Source: Virgifigura sp964551315 (GTDB lineage Bacteria; Pseudomonadota; Alphaproteobacteria; Dongiales; Dongiaceae). From it: DNA of 64,000 nt. The first letter of the stretch is position 1. Every line of letters begins with the position of its first letter. Of the stretch, positions 52,849 through 61,552 are shown piece after piece. The notes beneath the pieces were generated by a model, which was given only the letters and a program-made list of their open reading frames with translations, did no database searches and was not told the origin of the DNA. Position numbers and translations under genes: made by a program. Location of the stretch: the NCBI GenBank assembly GCA_964551315.1, contig CAZKCM010000003.1, forward strand, positions 62,001 to 126,000, written 5' to 3'.

Positions 52849-53958
52849 TCAGGTGGGCTGATGGGGGAAGTCCTTAAGCGGTGACAACTCGTAACGATCG
52901 CGGGACAGCGTGGGGCCGCTCTGCATGTAGAGGGTGAGGAGTTCCGTCAGCGCCTTCAAGGCGTCGAGATGGATGCGTTCGTAGCCGTGGGAGGAATCGA
53001 TCCCGAAGCACAGCAACGCGGTGCGGATGTCGTTTCCGGCCTCCAGGGCCGATGCCGCGTCGGTTCGGTAGTAGCGGAAGATGTCGCGCTGATGCGGGAT
53101 TTCGAAGTCCCGGCACAGCCGAAGCAGCTTGTGGGTCAGGTGATAATCGAACGGGCCGCTCGCGTCCATCATGGCGATCGTGACGCCGAACTCCTTCGAG
53201 TTCTGGCCGGGGGCCTGGGTCCCGTTGTCGATCGCGACCATCTCGGAAACGTCGCCGTGCAGCACCGCCGAGGCCCCGGACCCGACCTCTTCCGAAATGG
53301 TCAGCAACAGGTGGCAATCGATCGGAAGCTCGGCGCCCGCATCGACGACGGCCTTCGCGGCACCGAGCATGCAGGCGACGCCGGCCTTGTCATCGAGGTG
53401 GCGTGAATTGATGAATCCGCTGTCGCACAGCTCCGGCGCCGGGTCGATGGCGACGTAATCGCCGATCTGGAAGCCGATGCGCGCCAAGTCGTCCGCCGTG
53501 TGCGCCACTTCGTCCATCCGAATCTCGAGGTTCTCCCAGGCAACCGGTTGCGTGTCGATCTCCGATCCGAAGGTGTGGCCAGAGGCCTTCAGCGGCAGAA
53601 TCGTGCCGCGCCGGCTGCCGTCGTCGCTGAAGATCGTCACCCTTGCGCCCTCGGCAAAGCGGGCCGACCAATGGCCGATCGGGACGACAGCGAGGCGCCC
53701 GTTCGGCTTGAGCTGCTTGACCATGGCGCCGAGGGTGTCCAGGTGAGCGACGATGGCCCGGTCGGGGCTTCTCTGCTCGCCGGCGAGGTCGGCCCGGATT
53801 GCGCCGCGCCGCGTGAGTTCGAACGGGATCCCGAGGTCGGAGAGCCGATTGCCGGCGAAATGCACGATCTCGTCGGTGTATCCGGTCGGGCTGGGGATGG
53901 CGAGCAGTTGAAGAAGGGTCTCCTTCACGTACTCCATGTCGATGGCAAGCTTTCGCAC
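52849..53958 (-). CDS. NAGGN-operon M42-like metallopeptidase
   Basis: A 369-residue zinc aminopeptidase-like protein of the M42/M20 type named for osmoprotectant NAGGN operons. Conserved pieces: AIPSPTGYTDEIV, IVAHLDTLGAMV (first metal His/Asp), INSRHLDDKAGVA (bridging Asp), ISEEVGSGAS (catalytic Glu pair) and the final SSHGYERIH. It is last in the operon and probably turns over the dipeptide. The GTG at 53958 restores the usual family N-terminus and lies 4 bp after the preceding stop. Confidence 0.92.
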   Translation of the reverse strand: MRKLAIDMEYVKETLLQLLAIPSPTGYTDEIVHFAGNRLSDLGIPFELTRRGAIRADLAGEQRSPDRAIVAHLDTLGAMVKQLKPNGRLAVVPIGHWSARFAEGARVTIFSDDGSRRGTILPLKASGHTFGSEIDTQPVAWENLEIRMDEVAHTADDLARIGFQIGDYVAIDPAPELCDSGFINSRHLDDKAGVACMLGAAKAVVDAGAELPIDCHLLLTISEEVGSGASAVLHGDVSEMVAIDNGTQAPGQNSKEFGVTIAMMDASGPFDYHLTHKLLRLCRDFEIPHQRDIFRYYRTDAASALEAGNDIRTALLCFGIDSSHGYERIHLDALKALTELLTLYMQSGPTLSRDRYELSPLKDFPHQPT

Positions 53959-53962
53959 GGCG

Positions 53963-55741
53963 TCACTCCGTCGCCTGGGCGCTGGCCGAAGACGGCGCCA
54001 TCGGTACGGTCTGCGGGAAGAGCAGGTCGATGAACCGTTCGGCGGTCGGCTGCGGTTCGTGATTGGCGAGACCCGGCCGCTCGTTCGCTTCGATGATGGC
54101 GTAGACGTCGCGATCGACCCGGGGGACGATGAAGTCGAGGCCGACGACCGGGATGTCGAGGGCGCGGGCCGCGGCCTCGGCGGCCGCGGCGAGCGCCGGA
54201 TGAAGCTTCTCCGTCACGTCGTGGATGGTGCCGCCGGTGTGCAGGTTGGCGGTCTTGCGGACCGCGATGACCGTCCCCGCATTCGGGATCGAGTCCAGCT
54301 CGTACCCCGCCGACCGGACGCATCGCTTGGTCTCCTCGTCGATCGGGATCGAGCTTTCTCCGCCGGTCGCGGCGGCGCGCCGGCGACTCTGCTTCGCAAT
54401 GAGATCCCGAACGGTGTCCCGGCCGTTGCCTCGGATCTGCGGCGGCTTGCGGATGGCGGCGGCCACGACCTTGTAATCGATGGCGACGATCCGCAGGTCC
54501 TGCCCCTCCACCAGGGCTTCGATGAGGACCCGGCCGCCGTGGCGACGGGCGCGCTCCACGGCAGCCTTCAGCTCCGCCGGCGTCCGGACGTCCACCGCGA
54601 TGCCCGCACCCTGCTCGCCGGAGGCCGGTTTCACGACGACGCGCCCGTGGCGGGCGAGGAACGCTTCGCTTTCCTTCCGGCTCGCCGCTTCGATCTGGTC
54701 CGGGACGCGCAGCCCTGCCTGGGCCAGGACGCGCCGCGTGACCGCCTTGTCGTCGCAACGGCTCATGGCGATGGCGGTGGTGAGTTCGCTCAGGGACTCC
54801 CGGCAGACGATGGAGCGGCCGCCGAAGGTCAGGCGAAAGTACCCGGCTTCGGCGTCCAGTACGGTAACGGCAATGCCGCGCCGGCGTGCCTCCTCGACGA
54901 TGATCGTCGCGTAGGGATTGAGCTCGGCATCGGGCCGCGGGCCGATGAAAAGGCGTTCGTTGAAGGCGTTCTTCGTCTTCAGGCAGAAGACCGGGACGCG
55001 CTGAAAGCCCAGCTTCTCGTAAAGCGCGATGGCCTGTACGTTGTCGTGCATGACCGACAGGTCCATGAAGTTGCGCCCACGGACCTGGTAGTGCTCGGCC
55101 AAGGTCCGTACGAGGGCCTCACCAACCCGGGGATGCGACGCCTGCGGATCGACGGCGAGGCACCACAGACTGCTGCCGTTTTCCGGGTCGCCGAAGGCCT
55201 CGGCGTGATCGACGCCCGTGACCGTGCCGATGATCTCGCCCGTCGCGTCGTCCTGTGCGACCAGGTGGGTCAGCGTTCGTGAGCGCCGGTTCTCCATGAG
55301 GAAGTCCACGTCGGCGGGGACCATGCGCCGTTGCCGGTAGATGCGGTTGACGGCCTGTGCGTCGCGCTTGGTTCGCAGCCGGCGCACGGTGAACCCGCGC
55401 GGGCGGCTGCGCGCGCTCCGGTAATGCGACATCCAGAGACGATAGGTGTGGGACGGATCGAGAAAGAGCTCCTGCGGTGCCGCCGCCAGGACGACGTGGG
55501 GATCGCGGAGATAAAGCGCGATGTCGCGCTGGTCCGGTCGCTCCTGGCGCAGGACCTGTGCGACCGCTTCCGCCGATCGGAAGGTGTGGGCGAAGATCAA
55601 CCGGCCCCAGCCGCATTCCACGAGCACATCGGCGGGCAGCGGCTCTCCGCCCGGCGGTCGCGAGGCTGGTCCCCAATTGCGCAAGGACGGAGCGTTCTGG
55701 CGGTCCAATCGGTGATCTCGGCGGAGACGCGTCATGTTCAT
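53963..55741 (-). CDS. N-acetylglutaminylglutamine synthetase
   Basis: A 592-residue fusion of an N-terminal GNAT acetyltransferase (about residues 110-270; VDPQASHPRVGEALVRTLAEHY) and a C-terminal ATP-grasp ligase (about 280-590; VVVKPASGEQGAGIAV and IIEANERPGLANHEPQ). Such a protein acetylates and joins glutamine units into the osmolyte precursor N-acetylglutaminylglutamine. The ATG at 55741 follows GGAGG and lies 26 bp after the amidotransferase stop. Confidence 0.94.
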   Translation of the reverse strand: MNMTRLRRDHRLDRQNAPSLRNWGPASRPPGGEPLPADVLVECGWGRLIFAHTFRSAEAVAQVLRQERPDQRDIALYLRDPHVVLAAAPQELFLDPSHTYRLWMSHYRSARSRPRGFTVRRLRTKRDAQAVNRIYRQRRMVPADVDFLMENRRSRTLTHLVAQDDATGEIIGTVTGVDHAEAFGDPENGSSLWCLAVDPQASHPRVGEALVRTLAEHYQVRGRNFMDLSVMHDNVQAIALYEKLGFQRVPVFCLKTKNAFNERLFIGPRPDAELNPYATIIVEEARRRGIAVTVLDAEAGYFRLTFGGRSIVCRESLSELTTAIAMSRCDDKAVTRRVLAQAGLRVPDQIEAASRKESEAFLARHGRVVVKPASGEQGAGIAVDVRTPAELKAAVERARRHGGRVLIEALVEGQDLRIVAIDYKVVAAAIRKPPQIRGNGRDTVRDLIAKQSRRRAAATGGESSIPIDEETKRCVRSAGYELDSIPNAGTVIAVRKTANLHTGGTIHDVTEKLHPALAAAAEAAARALDIPVVGLDFIVPRVDRDVYAIIEANERPGLANHEPQPTAERFIDLLFPQTVPMAPSSASAQATE

Positions 55742-55767
55742 GGAAACCTGCGTTCCTCCGTTATCCG

Positions 55768-57540
55768 TTAGTGGAGATGGGTTTGGAACCAGAGCTCCAG
55801 CAGCGCGAGCTGCCACAGCTTCGAGCCGCGGAGCGGCGTGATGTGTCCCTCCGGGTCCTGGAGGAGCGTCTCGACGTAATCGCGATTGAAGACGCCGCGC
55901 TCGCGGGCGGCCGGATCGTCGAGGATCTCGCGCACCCGGTCCAGATAGGCGCCCTTCAGATACTTCAGCGCCGGAACCGGGAAGTACCCCTTGGGCCGGT
56001 CGATGACCGCGTGCGGAATGACGCGACGCGCGGCCTCCTTCAGGACGTGCTTCCCGCCGTTGCCGACCTTCAGCTCGGCAGGGATCCGGGCCGCCAGTTC
56101 GATCAGATCGTGGTCGAGGAACGGGACGCGCGCCTCGAGACCCCAGGCCATGGTGTGGTTGTCGACCCGCTTGACCGGATCGTCGACCAGCATCACCGTC
56201 GTGTCGAGCCGGAGTGCCTTGTCGACGGGCCGCTCAGCGCCCGGAAGAGCGAACTGCCGCTCGACGAAAGCGCGGCTGTGATCACCGTCCACGAAATCGG
56301 GATGCACGGCGCGGGCATAGTCGGCGTGGTCGCGGTCGAAGAAATGGGCGGCGTAATCCTCGACCGCGTTCTCGCTGTCCAGCAGCGGTGGGTACCAGTG
56401 ATAGCCGCCGAAGACCTCGTCGGCGCCCTGGCCGCTCTGGACGACGCGGACGTGCTTCGAAACCTCCTGCGCCAGGAGGAAGAAGCCGATGTTGTCGTGA
56501 CTCACCATCGGTTCGGACATCGCCGCCACGCAAGCATCGAGCTCCGGCAGCACGCGCTCGCGATCGACGAAGATCTTCCGGTGGTCGGTGGCGAAGTGGC
56601 GCGCCACCAGGTCGGAATAGGCGAACTCGTCACCGGCTTCGTCGTTGACCGCCTCGAAACCGATCGAGAACGTCATGAGAGCCGATTGCCCCGCCTCGGC
56701 AAGGAGGCCGACAATGAGGCTGGAATCGAGGCCGCCGGACAGCAGCACGCCGACCGGGACATCCGCGACGAGCCGTCGCTGCACGGCCGTTCTCAGCGCC
56801 GACAGCACGCGGTCCTGCCAATCGCCCTCGGAGAGGTTCGCTTCCTCCGGGCGGGGCGTGAAATCCACGCTCCAGTACTGCCGGAAGTGCCGGCGGCCGT
56901 CCGGCTCGAGCCGCATCACCGTGGCCGGCGGCAGCTTGCGGATCGCTTTCAGCATGGTGTGCGGGGCCGGCACGACCGCGTGGAAGGTCATATAATGGTG
57001 GAGGGCCACCGGATCGATCGTCCTGTCGACGTCGCCGGCCCGGAGCAGGGCGGGCAGGGTCGAGGCGAATCGGAAGCCGTCCGCGACCTCGGTATAGTAG
57101 AGCGGCTTGATGCCCAGCCGGTCGCGGGCGAAGGTCACGCGTCCGCTGTCGCGTTCCCAGAGCGCGAAGGCGAACATGCCGGAAAGCCGTTCGACGCAAC
57201 GATCCCCCCAGGCGTGGAAGGCCTTGAGGATGACCTCGGTGTCGCCCTGCGAGAAGAAGCGGTACCCCTTCGTCGTCAGTTCGGCGCGAAGCTCGGGGTA
57301 GTTGTAGATGCAGCCGTTGAAGACGATGCCGAGGCCAAGCTCGCTGTCAACCATGGGCTGCTGTGCCTGCTCGCTGAGGTCGATGATCTTCAGGCGGCGG
57401 TGGCCGAAGGCCATCCGGCCCTGCGCGAAGAGCCCGCTTCCGTCGGGCCCTCGCGGCGCGAGACCCTCCGTCATGGCTTGCACCGTCGCGACGGAGGCGG
57501 GGCGTTCGCTGAACGTTATCTCACCGGAAATTCCACACAT
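55768..57540 (-). CDS. asnO: N-acetylglutaminylglutamine amidotransferase, asparagine synthetase-like
   Basis: A 590-residue class II glutamine amidotransferase. Cys2 in MCGISGEI is the nucleophile after Met removal; the synthetase domain has the pyrophosphate loop LLSGGLDSSLIVG and SGQGADEVFGGYHWY. It makes the C-terminal amide of NAGGN. The longer upstream frame is discarded because Cys must be residue 2. It is first of the three-gene operon. Its promoter should be in the 387 bp spacer 57541-57927; I find no exact stress-type promoter there. Confidence 0.95.
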   Translation of the reverse strand: MCGISGEITFSERPASVATVQAMTEGLAPRGPDGSGLFAQGRMAFGHRRLKIIDLSEQAQQPMVDSELGLGIVFNGCIYNYPELRAELTTKGYRFFSQGDTEVILKAFHAWGDRCVERLSGMFAFALWERDSGRVTFARDRLGIKPLYYTEVADGFRFASTLPALLRAGDVDRTIDPVALHHYMTFHAVVPAPHTMLKAIRKLPPATVMRLEPDGRRHFRQYWSVDFTPRPEEANLSEGDWQDRVLSALRTAVQRRLVADVPVGVLLSGGLDSSLIVGLLAEAGQSALMTFSIGFEAVNDEAGDEFAYSDLVARHFATDHRKIFVDRERVLPELDACVAAMSEPMVSHDNIGFFLLAQEVSKHVRVVQSGQGADEVFGGYHWYPPLLDSENAVEDYAAHFFDRDHADYARAVHPDFVDGDHSRAFVERQFALPGAERPVDKALRLDTTVMLVDDPVKRVDNHTMAWGLEARVPFLDHDLIELAARIPAELKVGNGGKHVLKEAARRVIPHAVIDRPKGYFPVPALKYLKGAYLDRVREILDDPAARERGVFNRDYVETLLQDPEGHITPLRGSKLWQLALLELWFQTHLH

Positions 57541-57630
57541 GAGTCTCGCTGGGGATTGTTTCGGATTCGGAGGATGCCGCCGCAAGGCGTCGATAAGGGC
57601 GAGGTGAACGCCCGGCAGGCGGCTTCGCAA

Positions 57631-57768
57631 TCAGCGGGAGCCGGGAACTCGTCCCGTGCCGGATGTTCGGAAGGGATCTGCGCGCCGCGCAGAATCGGTG
57701 TGGGAGGTCTCGATCGCCAGCTTCATCCGGACGCGGGCACTGTCCCCGCCGGTGCCATTGGCATTCAT
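57631..57768 (-). CDS. Possible 45-residue leader ORF upstream of the NAGGN operon (doubtful)
   Basis: A minus-strand frame opening with ATG at 57768, preceded by GGGGAAGGAACGG, a good ribosome site. The product (MNANGTGGDSARVRMKLAIE at the start, ending RVPGSR) is polar with no known match. It ends 90 bp before asnO. Its position and ribosome site suggest translation or an attenuator role, but composition is close to random. Confidence 0.25.
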   Translation of the reverse strand: MNANGTGGDSARVRMKLAIETSHTDSARRADPFRTSGTGRVPGSR

Positions 57769-57927
57769 GAATCCGTTCCTTCCCCGGAAGGTGTCAGGGT
57801 ACCATAGCGGGTCTCTGGATCGCTTTCCACCCCACAGGGAGAGAACGGGACCGCACCGCGGCAGATCAGGGCAGATAGGGATCTGCGCCGGTCATTTCAA
57901 CATCGGCCCCCCGAAATCCGGCTTCGT

Positions 57928-59121
57928 CTAACGCGCCCGCGGCGACGGCATGTCCCCGGACAGCGATTCCGTGTCGGGCAGCCCGATGTCCTCCTGCTCC
58001 TCGAATTCCAGTTTGAGAGACAGAAAGCTCAGCATGTCCTTCAGCGTGATGATCCCTGCCAGCCGTCCTTGATTCGCGACGAGAAGGCGCGAGTTCCTCG
58101 ATCGGTTCATGAGCGCCATCGCCTCGACGGCATCGAGATCGGGCGACACCGTGTTCTCGGATGATGCTTTGCGCATGATTTCGCCGACGGTCGTATAAGG
58201 CCAGCGTTCGCGCGGGAGGTCCCTGACGTCGCCGCTGGTCACACAACCGAGCACTCGCTCGCCATCGACCACCGGAAACATCTTGAAGTAGTACCGATAG
58301 AAGAAGTTCTCGACGAGATCGGACACCGGAAGGGACGGTGATACCGTCACCGGAGTGCGGTTCATAAGCCGTCGGACGGGTACGCCCTCCAGCGCCTGCC
58401 GGACCACGACCTGACGATAGGACGTCCCGGCGGCCGCCCGCAGGAAAAGCCCGATCAGAAACCACCAGAAGCCGCCGATGAAGTTTCCCGCGACGACGTT
58501 GAAGATGCCGAGAAAGATGAGGACGAGGCCGAAGCCGGAGCCGATGTTCGAGGCGACGCGCGTTGCCCAGCGCATCCGTCCCTTCCATGCCCACAGCGCC
58601 GCGCGGAGCATGCGGCCGCCGTCGAGCGGGAAGGCGGGGACGAGATTGAACGCGGCCAGGACGACATTGATGATCGCGAGGTAGGCGACGACGCCCGCCG
58701 CAGGCACCGGCCAGTCGGCAGACGCGCCGACGGCGCCGATGCCGTAGAAGATCGCCGCCAGAACGAAGCTGGCGATCGGACCCGCCGCGGCCATCAGGAA
58801 CTCGACCTTGGGGCTGACCGGCTCCTCCGTCATTTCCGCGACACCGCCGAAGATGAACAGGGTGATGCCCTTGATCGGCAGCCCGTATCGCCGCGCCACG
58901 AGCGAGTGCGACAGTTCGTGGAAGATGATCGAGACGAAGAGGCCCAATGCGCCGACAATGCCCATCCACCAATACGTGTTGGCTGCAAGGTCGGGATACC
59001 AGGCCGGGAACAGTCCGACCGCGAGCGTCCAAGTGACGAGGATTGCGAGGATCAGCCAGCTCGCATCGATCCGCACCTCAAAACCAAGGATCCGGAACAA
59101 GCTGACACGCTGTTCGAACAT
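57928..59121 (-). CDS. Site-2-type intramembrane metalloprotease with two CBS domains
   Basis: A 397-residue membrane protein. Six helices span about residues 20-240; the zinc site is HELSH (H68, E69, H72) and the third ligand is in NLVPAFPLDGGR. Two C-terminal CBS domains (about 255-375), which bind adenine nucleotides, could gate the protease. The start at 59121 is preferred; an extended frame begins inside the FNR-like box. Substrate unknown; S2P/CBS genes are often under low-oxygen control. Confidence 0.92.
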   Translation of the reverse strand: MFEQRVSLFRILGFEVRIDASWLILAILVTWTLAVGLFPAWYPDLAANTYWWMGIVGALGLFVSIIFHELSHSLVARRYGLPIKGITLFIFGGVAEMTEEPVSPKVEFLMAAAGPIASFVLAAIFYGIGAVGASADWPVPAAGVVAYLAIINVVLAAFNLVPAFPLDGGRMLRAALWAWKGRMRWATRVASNIGSGFGLVLIFLGIFNVVAGNFIGGFWWFLIGLFLRAAAGTSYRQVVVRQALEGVPVRRLMNRTPVTVSPSLPVSDLVENFFYRYYFKMFPVVDGERVLGCVTSGDVRDLPRERWPYTTVGEIMRKASSENTVSPDLDAVEAMALMNRSRNSRLLVANQGRLAGIITLKDMLSFLSLKLEFEEQEDIGLPDTESLSGDMPSPRAR

Positions 59122-59179
59122 CGGCCATCTCCGTCGTTGACCCCGAAGGTCACAATAGATCAACGAACGGGGGCATGAT

Positions 59180-59193
59180 TCGATCCAGATCAA
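59180..59193 (-). promoter_or_regulatory. FNR/FixK-type operator TTGATCTGGATCGA
   Basis: On the minus strand the 14 bp match TTGAT-N4-ATCAA at nine of the ten specified bases. The site is centred about 66 bp before the site-2 protease start, a usual distance for activation. The TTGATCTGGATC core is a common form in alphaproteobacteria. Confidence 0.62.
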
Positions 59194-59350
59194 TGAATGG
59201 TCGCACCAAACGATCCGTGGACGGGATGACCAGGGGCAATGGCACAGTTGGAACTACTGTGTGCCCGCCGCTCTCTCTTTGCCGAGGCGTGCTCGGCGGC
59301 CGGCGAATCGCCTAGAGTCGCCGCCGCACGGGAAAGGGAGGTCGGTCCGG

Positions 59351-60307
59351 ATGAGGGGCAGCGGCATTGACGACAGGACGCGGGCCAGGATTGCGGCCTT
59401 GCCGCCCTTCGCCGACCAGGCGCCGGAGAGCTGGAAGCTCGAACCGCTTGGCGGCATGACGAACCGGAACGTCAAGCTGTCGCGCGACGGCGAGAGCTAT
59501 GTGGTCCGGCTGGCAGGGAGGGGGACCGAGCGATACATCGACCGCGAGCGGGAGGCCCACAACGCCGGCGTCGCCGCTGCCCTCGGCCTCTGCCCGGAGG
59601 TTCTCTTCGTCGATCCCGAGAGCGGAACGATGGTGAGTCGCTTCGTCGAAGGGGCGGTCGCGCTGAACGAGGAGCGGCTCCGCCACCCGGAAGTCCTCCG
59701 TGCCGTGGTGGAGACACTGAAGCGCCTGCATCGGTCCGGCCGGAGGTTTTGCGGGGAAATGCGCCTCTTCCCGCAGCTGGACGCGTATCTGTCGCTGGCC
59801 AAGGAGGGCGCTGCCGCGCTCGTGCAGGAACTCGCGGCGGCACGAGCCGAAGCCGAAACGCTGCGCGTGGCGCTGGAGAGACACCAGGAGGCGCCGGCGC
59901 CCTGCCATATCGACCCGGCGCCGCACAATTTCATCGCCGAGCATCGCGTCGACGGACCGGCGCAGGCCGAGGTGGGACGGATCTATCTCATCGATTGGGA
60001 GTATTCGGCGATGTGCGAACCGATGTGGGACATCGCCGGCCTGTCGATCGAGGGCTCCTTCGATCCCGATCAGGACGCGGCCATGCTCGATGCCTATTAC
60101 GGCGATGCAACGGGCGCCCGGGCAAGCCGGCTCGCCCTCTACAAGGCCGCCCTCGATCTCCTCGCGGCCGCCTGGGGCGCTGTCCAGCTTGCGGACGAGA
60201 ACCACAACGCGGACTTCCGGGCCTTCGTCGCCGAACGCCTCACGCGGTTCCGGGCGGCGACGGGCGACCCGCGCTTCGGGCGCCACCTGTCGGAGGCGAG
60301 TCGCTGA
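59351..60307 (+). CDS. Choline/thiamine kinase-family phosphotransferase
   Basis: A 318-residue kinase of the aminoglycoside/choline-kinase fold. The catalytic loop is CHIDPAPHNFI (H-x-D-x4-N) and the metal loop is LIDWEYSAMCEPMWDIA. A GGTNRNVKL-like N-terminal loop is seen as GGMTNRNVKL. Placed directly upstream of the TPP riboswitch and thiBPQ, it is more likely to phosphorylate thiamine than choline, but the fold alone cannot tell. AGGGAGGTCGG precedes the ATG at 59351. Confidence 0.85.
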   Translation: MRGSGIDDRTRARIAALPPFADQAPESWKLEPLGGMTNRNVKLSRDGESYVVRLAGRGTERYIDREREAHNAGVAAALGLCPEVLFVDPESGTMVSRFVEGAVALNEERLRHPEVLRAVVETLKRLHRSGRRFCGEMRLFPQLDAYLSLAKEGAAALVQELAAARAEAETLRVALERHQEAPAPCHIDPAPHNFIAEHRVDGPAQAEVGRIYLIDWEYSAMCEPMWDIAGLSIEGSFDPDQDAAMLDAYYGDATGARASRLALYKAALDLLAAAWGAVQLADENHNADFRAFVAERLTRFRAATGDPRFGRHLSEASR

Positions 60308-60372
60308 GGGCCCCATGCGGGGCAGGGTCCGGCACGCTTTTCTTTTCCCGCACGGCGACTATAGTGGGCGCG

Positions 60373-60467
60373 TCTCAACGGGGTGCCTTTGCGGCTGAGA
60401 GGGGCCCGGCGGTCGTTGCCGGGCGCCAACCCGATGAACCTGATCCGGGTAATGCCGGCGGAGGGAG
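60373..60467 (+). promoter_or_regulatory. TPP (THI-box) riboswitch
   Basis: All conserved parts of the THI element are visible: ACGGGGTGCC, the GCTGAGA pyrimidine-sensor helix, a variable GGCCCGGC/GCCGGGCGCC arm, ACCCGATGAACCTGATCCGG, and the closing GTAATGCCGGCGGAGGGA. It ends just before an ATG at 60469, and the thiB ribosome site is about 50 bp later, so repression by TPP could work by hiding the start region or by termination in the short leader. Confidence 0.95.
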
Positions 60468-60525
60468 CATGAGCACAGAGATTCCTGTTGGTCCTTCCCA
60501 CGCTGCCCGGCAACGGAGGACCGTC

Positions 60526-61530
60526 ATGCGGAAGAGTCTCGCTTTCATCATCGGGATCGCCACTCTCGGGCTTGCGGCTCCGGCCTGGGCCCAGACACCG
60601 ACCCTGACCGTCTACACCTACAGCTCCTTCACCGCCGACTGGGGACCCGGCCCGGCGATCAAGGACGCCTTCGAGGCCGAATGCGGCTGCCGGCTGGAGT
60701 GGGTGTCGGTCGACGACGGGGTGACGCTGCTCAGCCGGCTTCGTCTGGAGGGCAGGAACAGCAAGGCGGACGTGGTCCTCGGCCTGGACATGAATCTCGT
60801 GAGCGAAGCCCGCGCCACCGGCCTGTTCGCACCGCATGGGGTCGATCTTTCGCATCTGAGCCTGCCGGTCGCCTGGGAGGACGAGCTGTTCGTTCCCTTC
60901 GACTACGGTTACTTCGCCTTCGTCTACGACAAGACGCGGCTTGAGGATCCGCCGGCCGGCCTCGCGGATCTCGTCGGCGGAGACCCCGATCAGAAGATCG
61001 TGATCGAGGATCCGCGCACCAGCACGCCGGGTCTTGGCCTGCTGCTCTGGATGAAGAAGGTCTACGGCGACGAGGCGGCTGACGCCTGGCGCCGGCTGCG
61101 GCCGCGCATCCTCACCGTCACCAAGGGGTGGAGCGAGGCCTACGGCCTCTTCCTGGAGGGCGAGGCGCCGATGGTGCTGAGCTATACCACCTCGCCGGCC
61201 TACCATATCCACACCGAGGGTGAGCACAAATACGCCGCGGCGCAGTTCGAGGAAGGCCATTACCTGCAGGTCGAGGTCGCGGCCCGCGTGGCAAGCTCCG
61301 ACGATCCGGAGCTGGCGAAGCGGTTCCTCGAATTCGTCGTCTCGCCCGGATTCCAGAGCGCGATCCCGACCGGCAACTGGATGTATCCGGTGATCGAGCT
61401 GGAAGGCGGGTTGCCGCCGGCCTTCGATACGCTGGTCACGCCCGAGGAATCGCTGCTCTTCCCGGCCGAGACCGTGGCGGCGAACCGCGACGGCTGGATC
61501 GACGAGTGGCTCAGGGCGATGAGCCAGTGA
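60526..61530 (+). CDS. thiB: Thiamine/TPP-binding periplasmic protein
   Basis: A 334-residue binding protein with signal peptide residues 1-24 (cleavage near AWAQTP). The core resembles ThiB: LTVYTYSSFTADWGPGPAIKDAFE, VVLGLDMNLVSEARATGLF, FDYGYFAFVYD and the YTTSPAYHIHTEG loop that binds the thiazolium. The start at 60526 has GGAGG at 7 bp; an in-frame ATG at 60469, right at the riboswitch end, would add 19 polar residues before the signal peptide and is unlikely. Confidence 0.94.
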   Translation: MRKSLAFIIGIATLGLAAPAWAQTPTLTVYTYSSFTADWGPGPAIKDAFEAECGCRLEWVSVDDGVTLLSRLRLEGRNSKADVVLGLDMNLVSEARATGLFAPHGVDLSHLSLPVAWEDELFVPFDYGYFAFVYDKTRLEDPPAGLADLVGGDPDQKIVIEDPRTSTPGLGLLLWMKKVYGDEAADAWRRLRPRILTVTKGWSEAYGLFLEGEAPMVLSYTTSPAYHIHTEGEHKYAAAQFEEGHYLQVEVAARVASSDDPELAKRFLEFVVSPGFQSAIPTGNWMYPVIELEGGLPPAFDTLVTPEESLLFPAETVAANRDGWIDEWLRAMSQ

Positions 61531-61552
61531 GCGGACCCGCGGCGAATCGCAC

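Noticed and set aside
55477..57807. 776-codon plus-strand frame
   Set aside because: Antisense of asnO and part of the synthetase gene; no domain.
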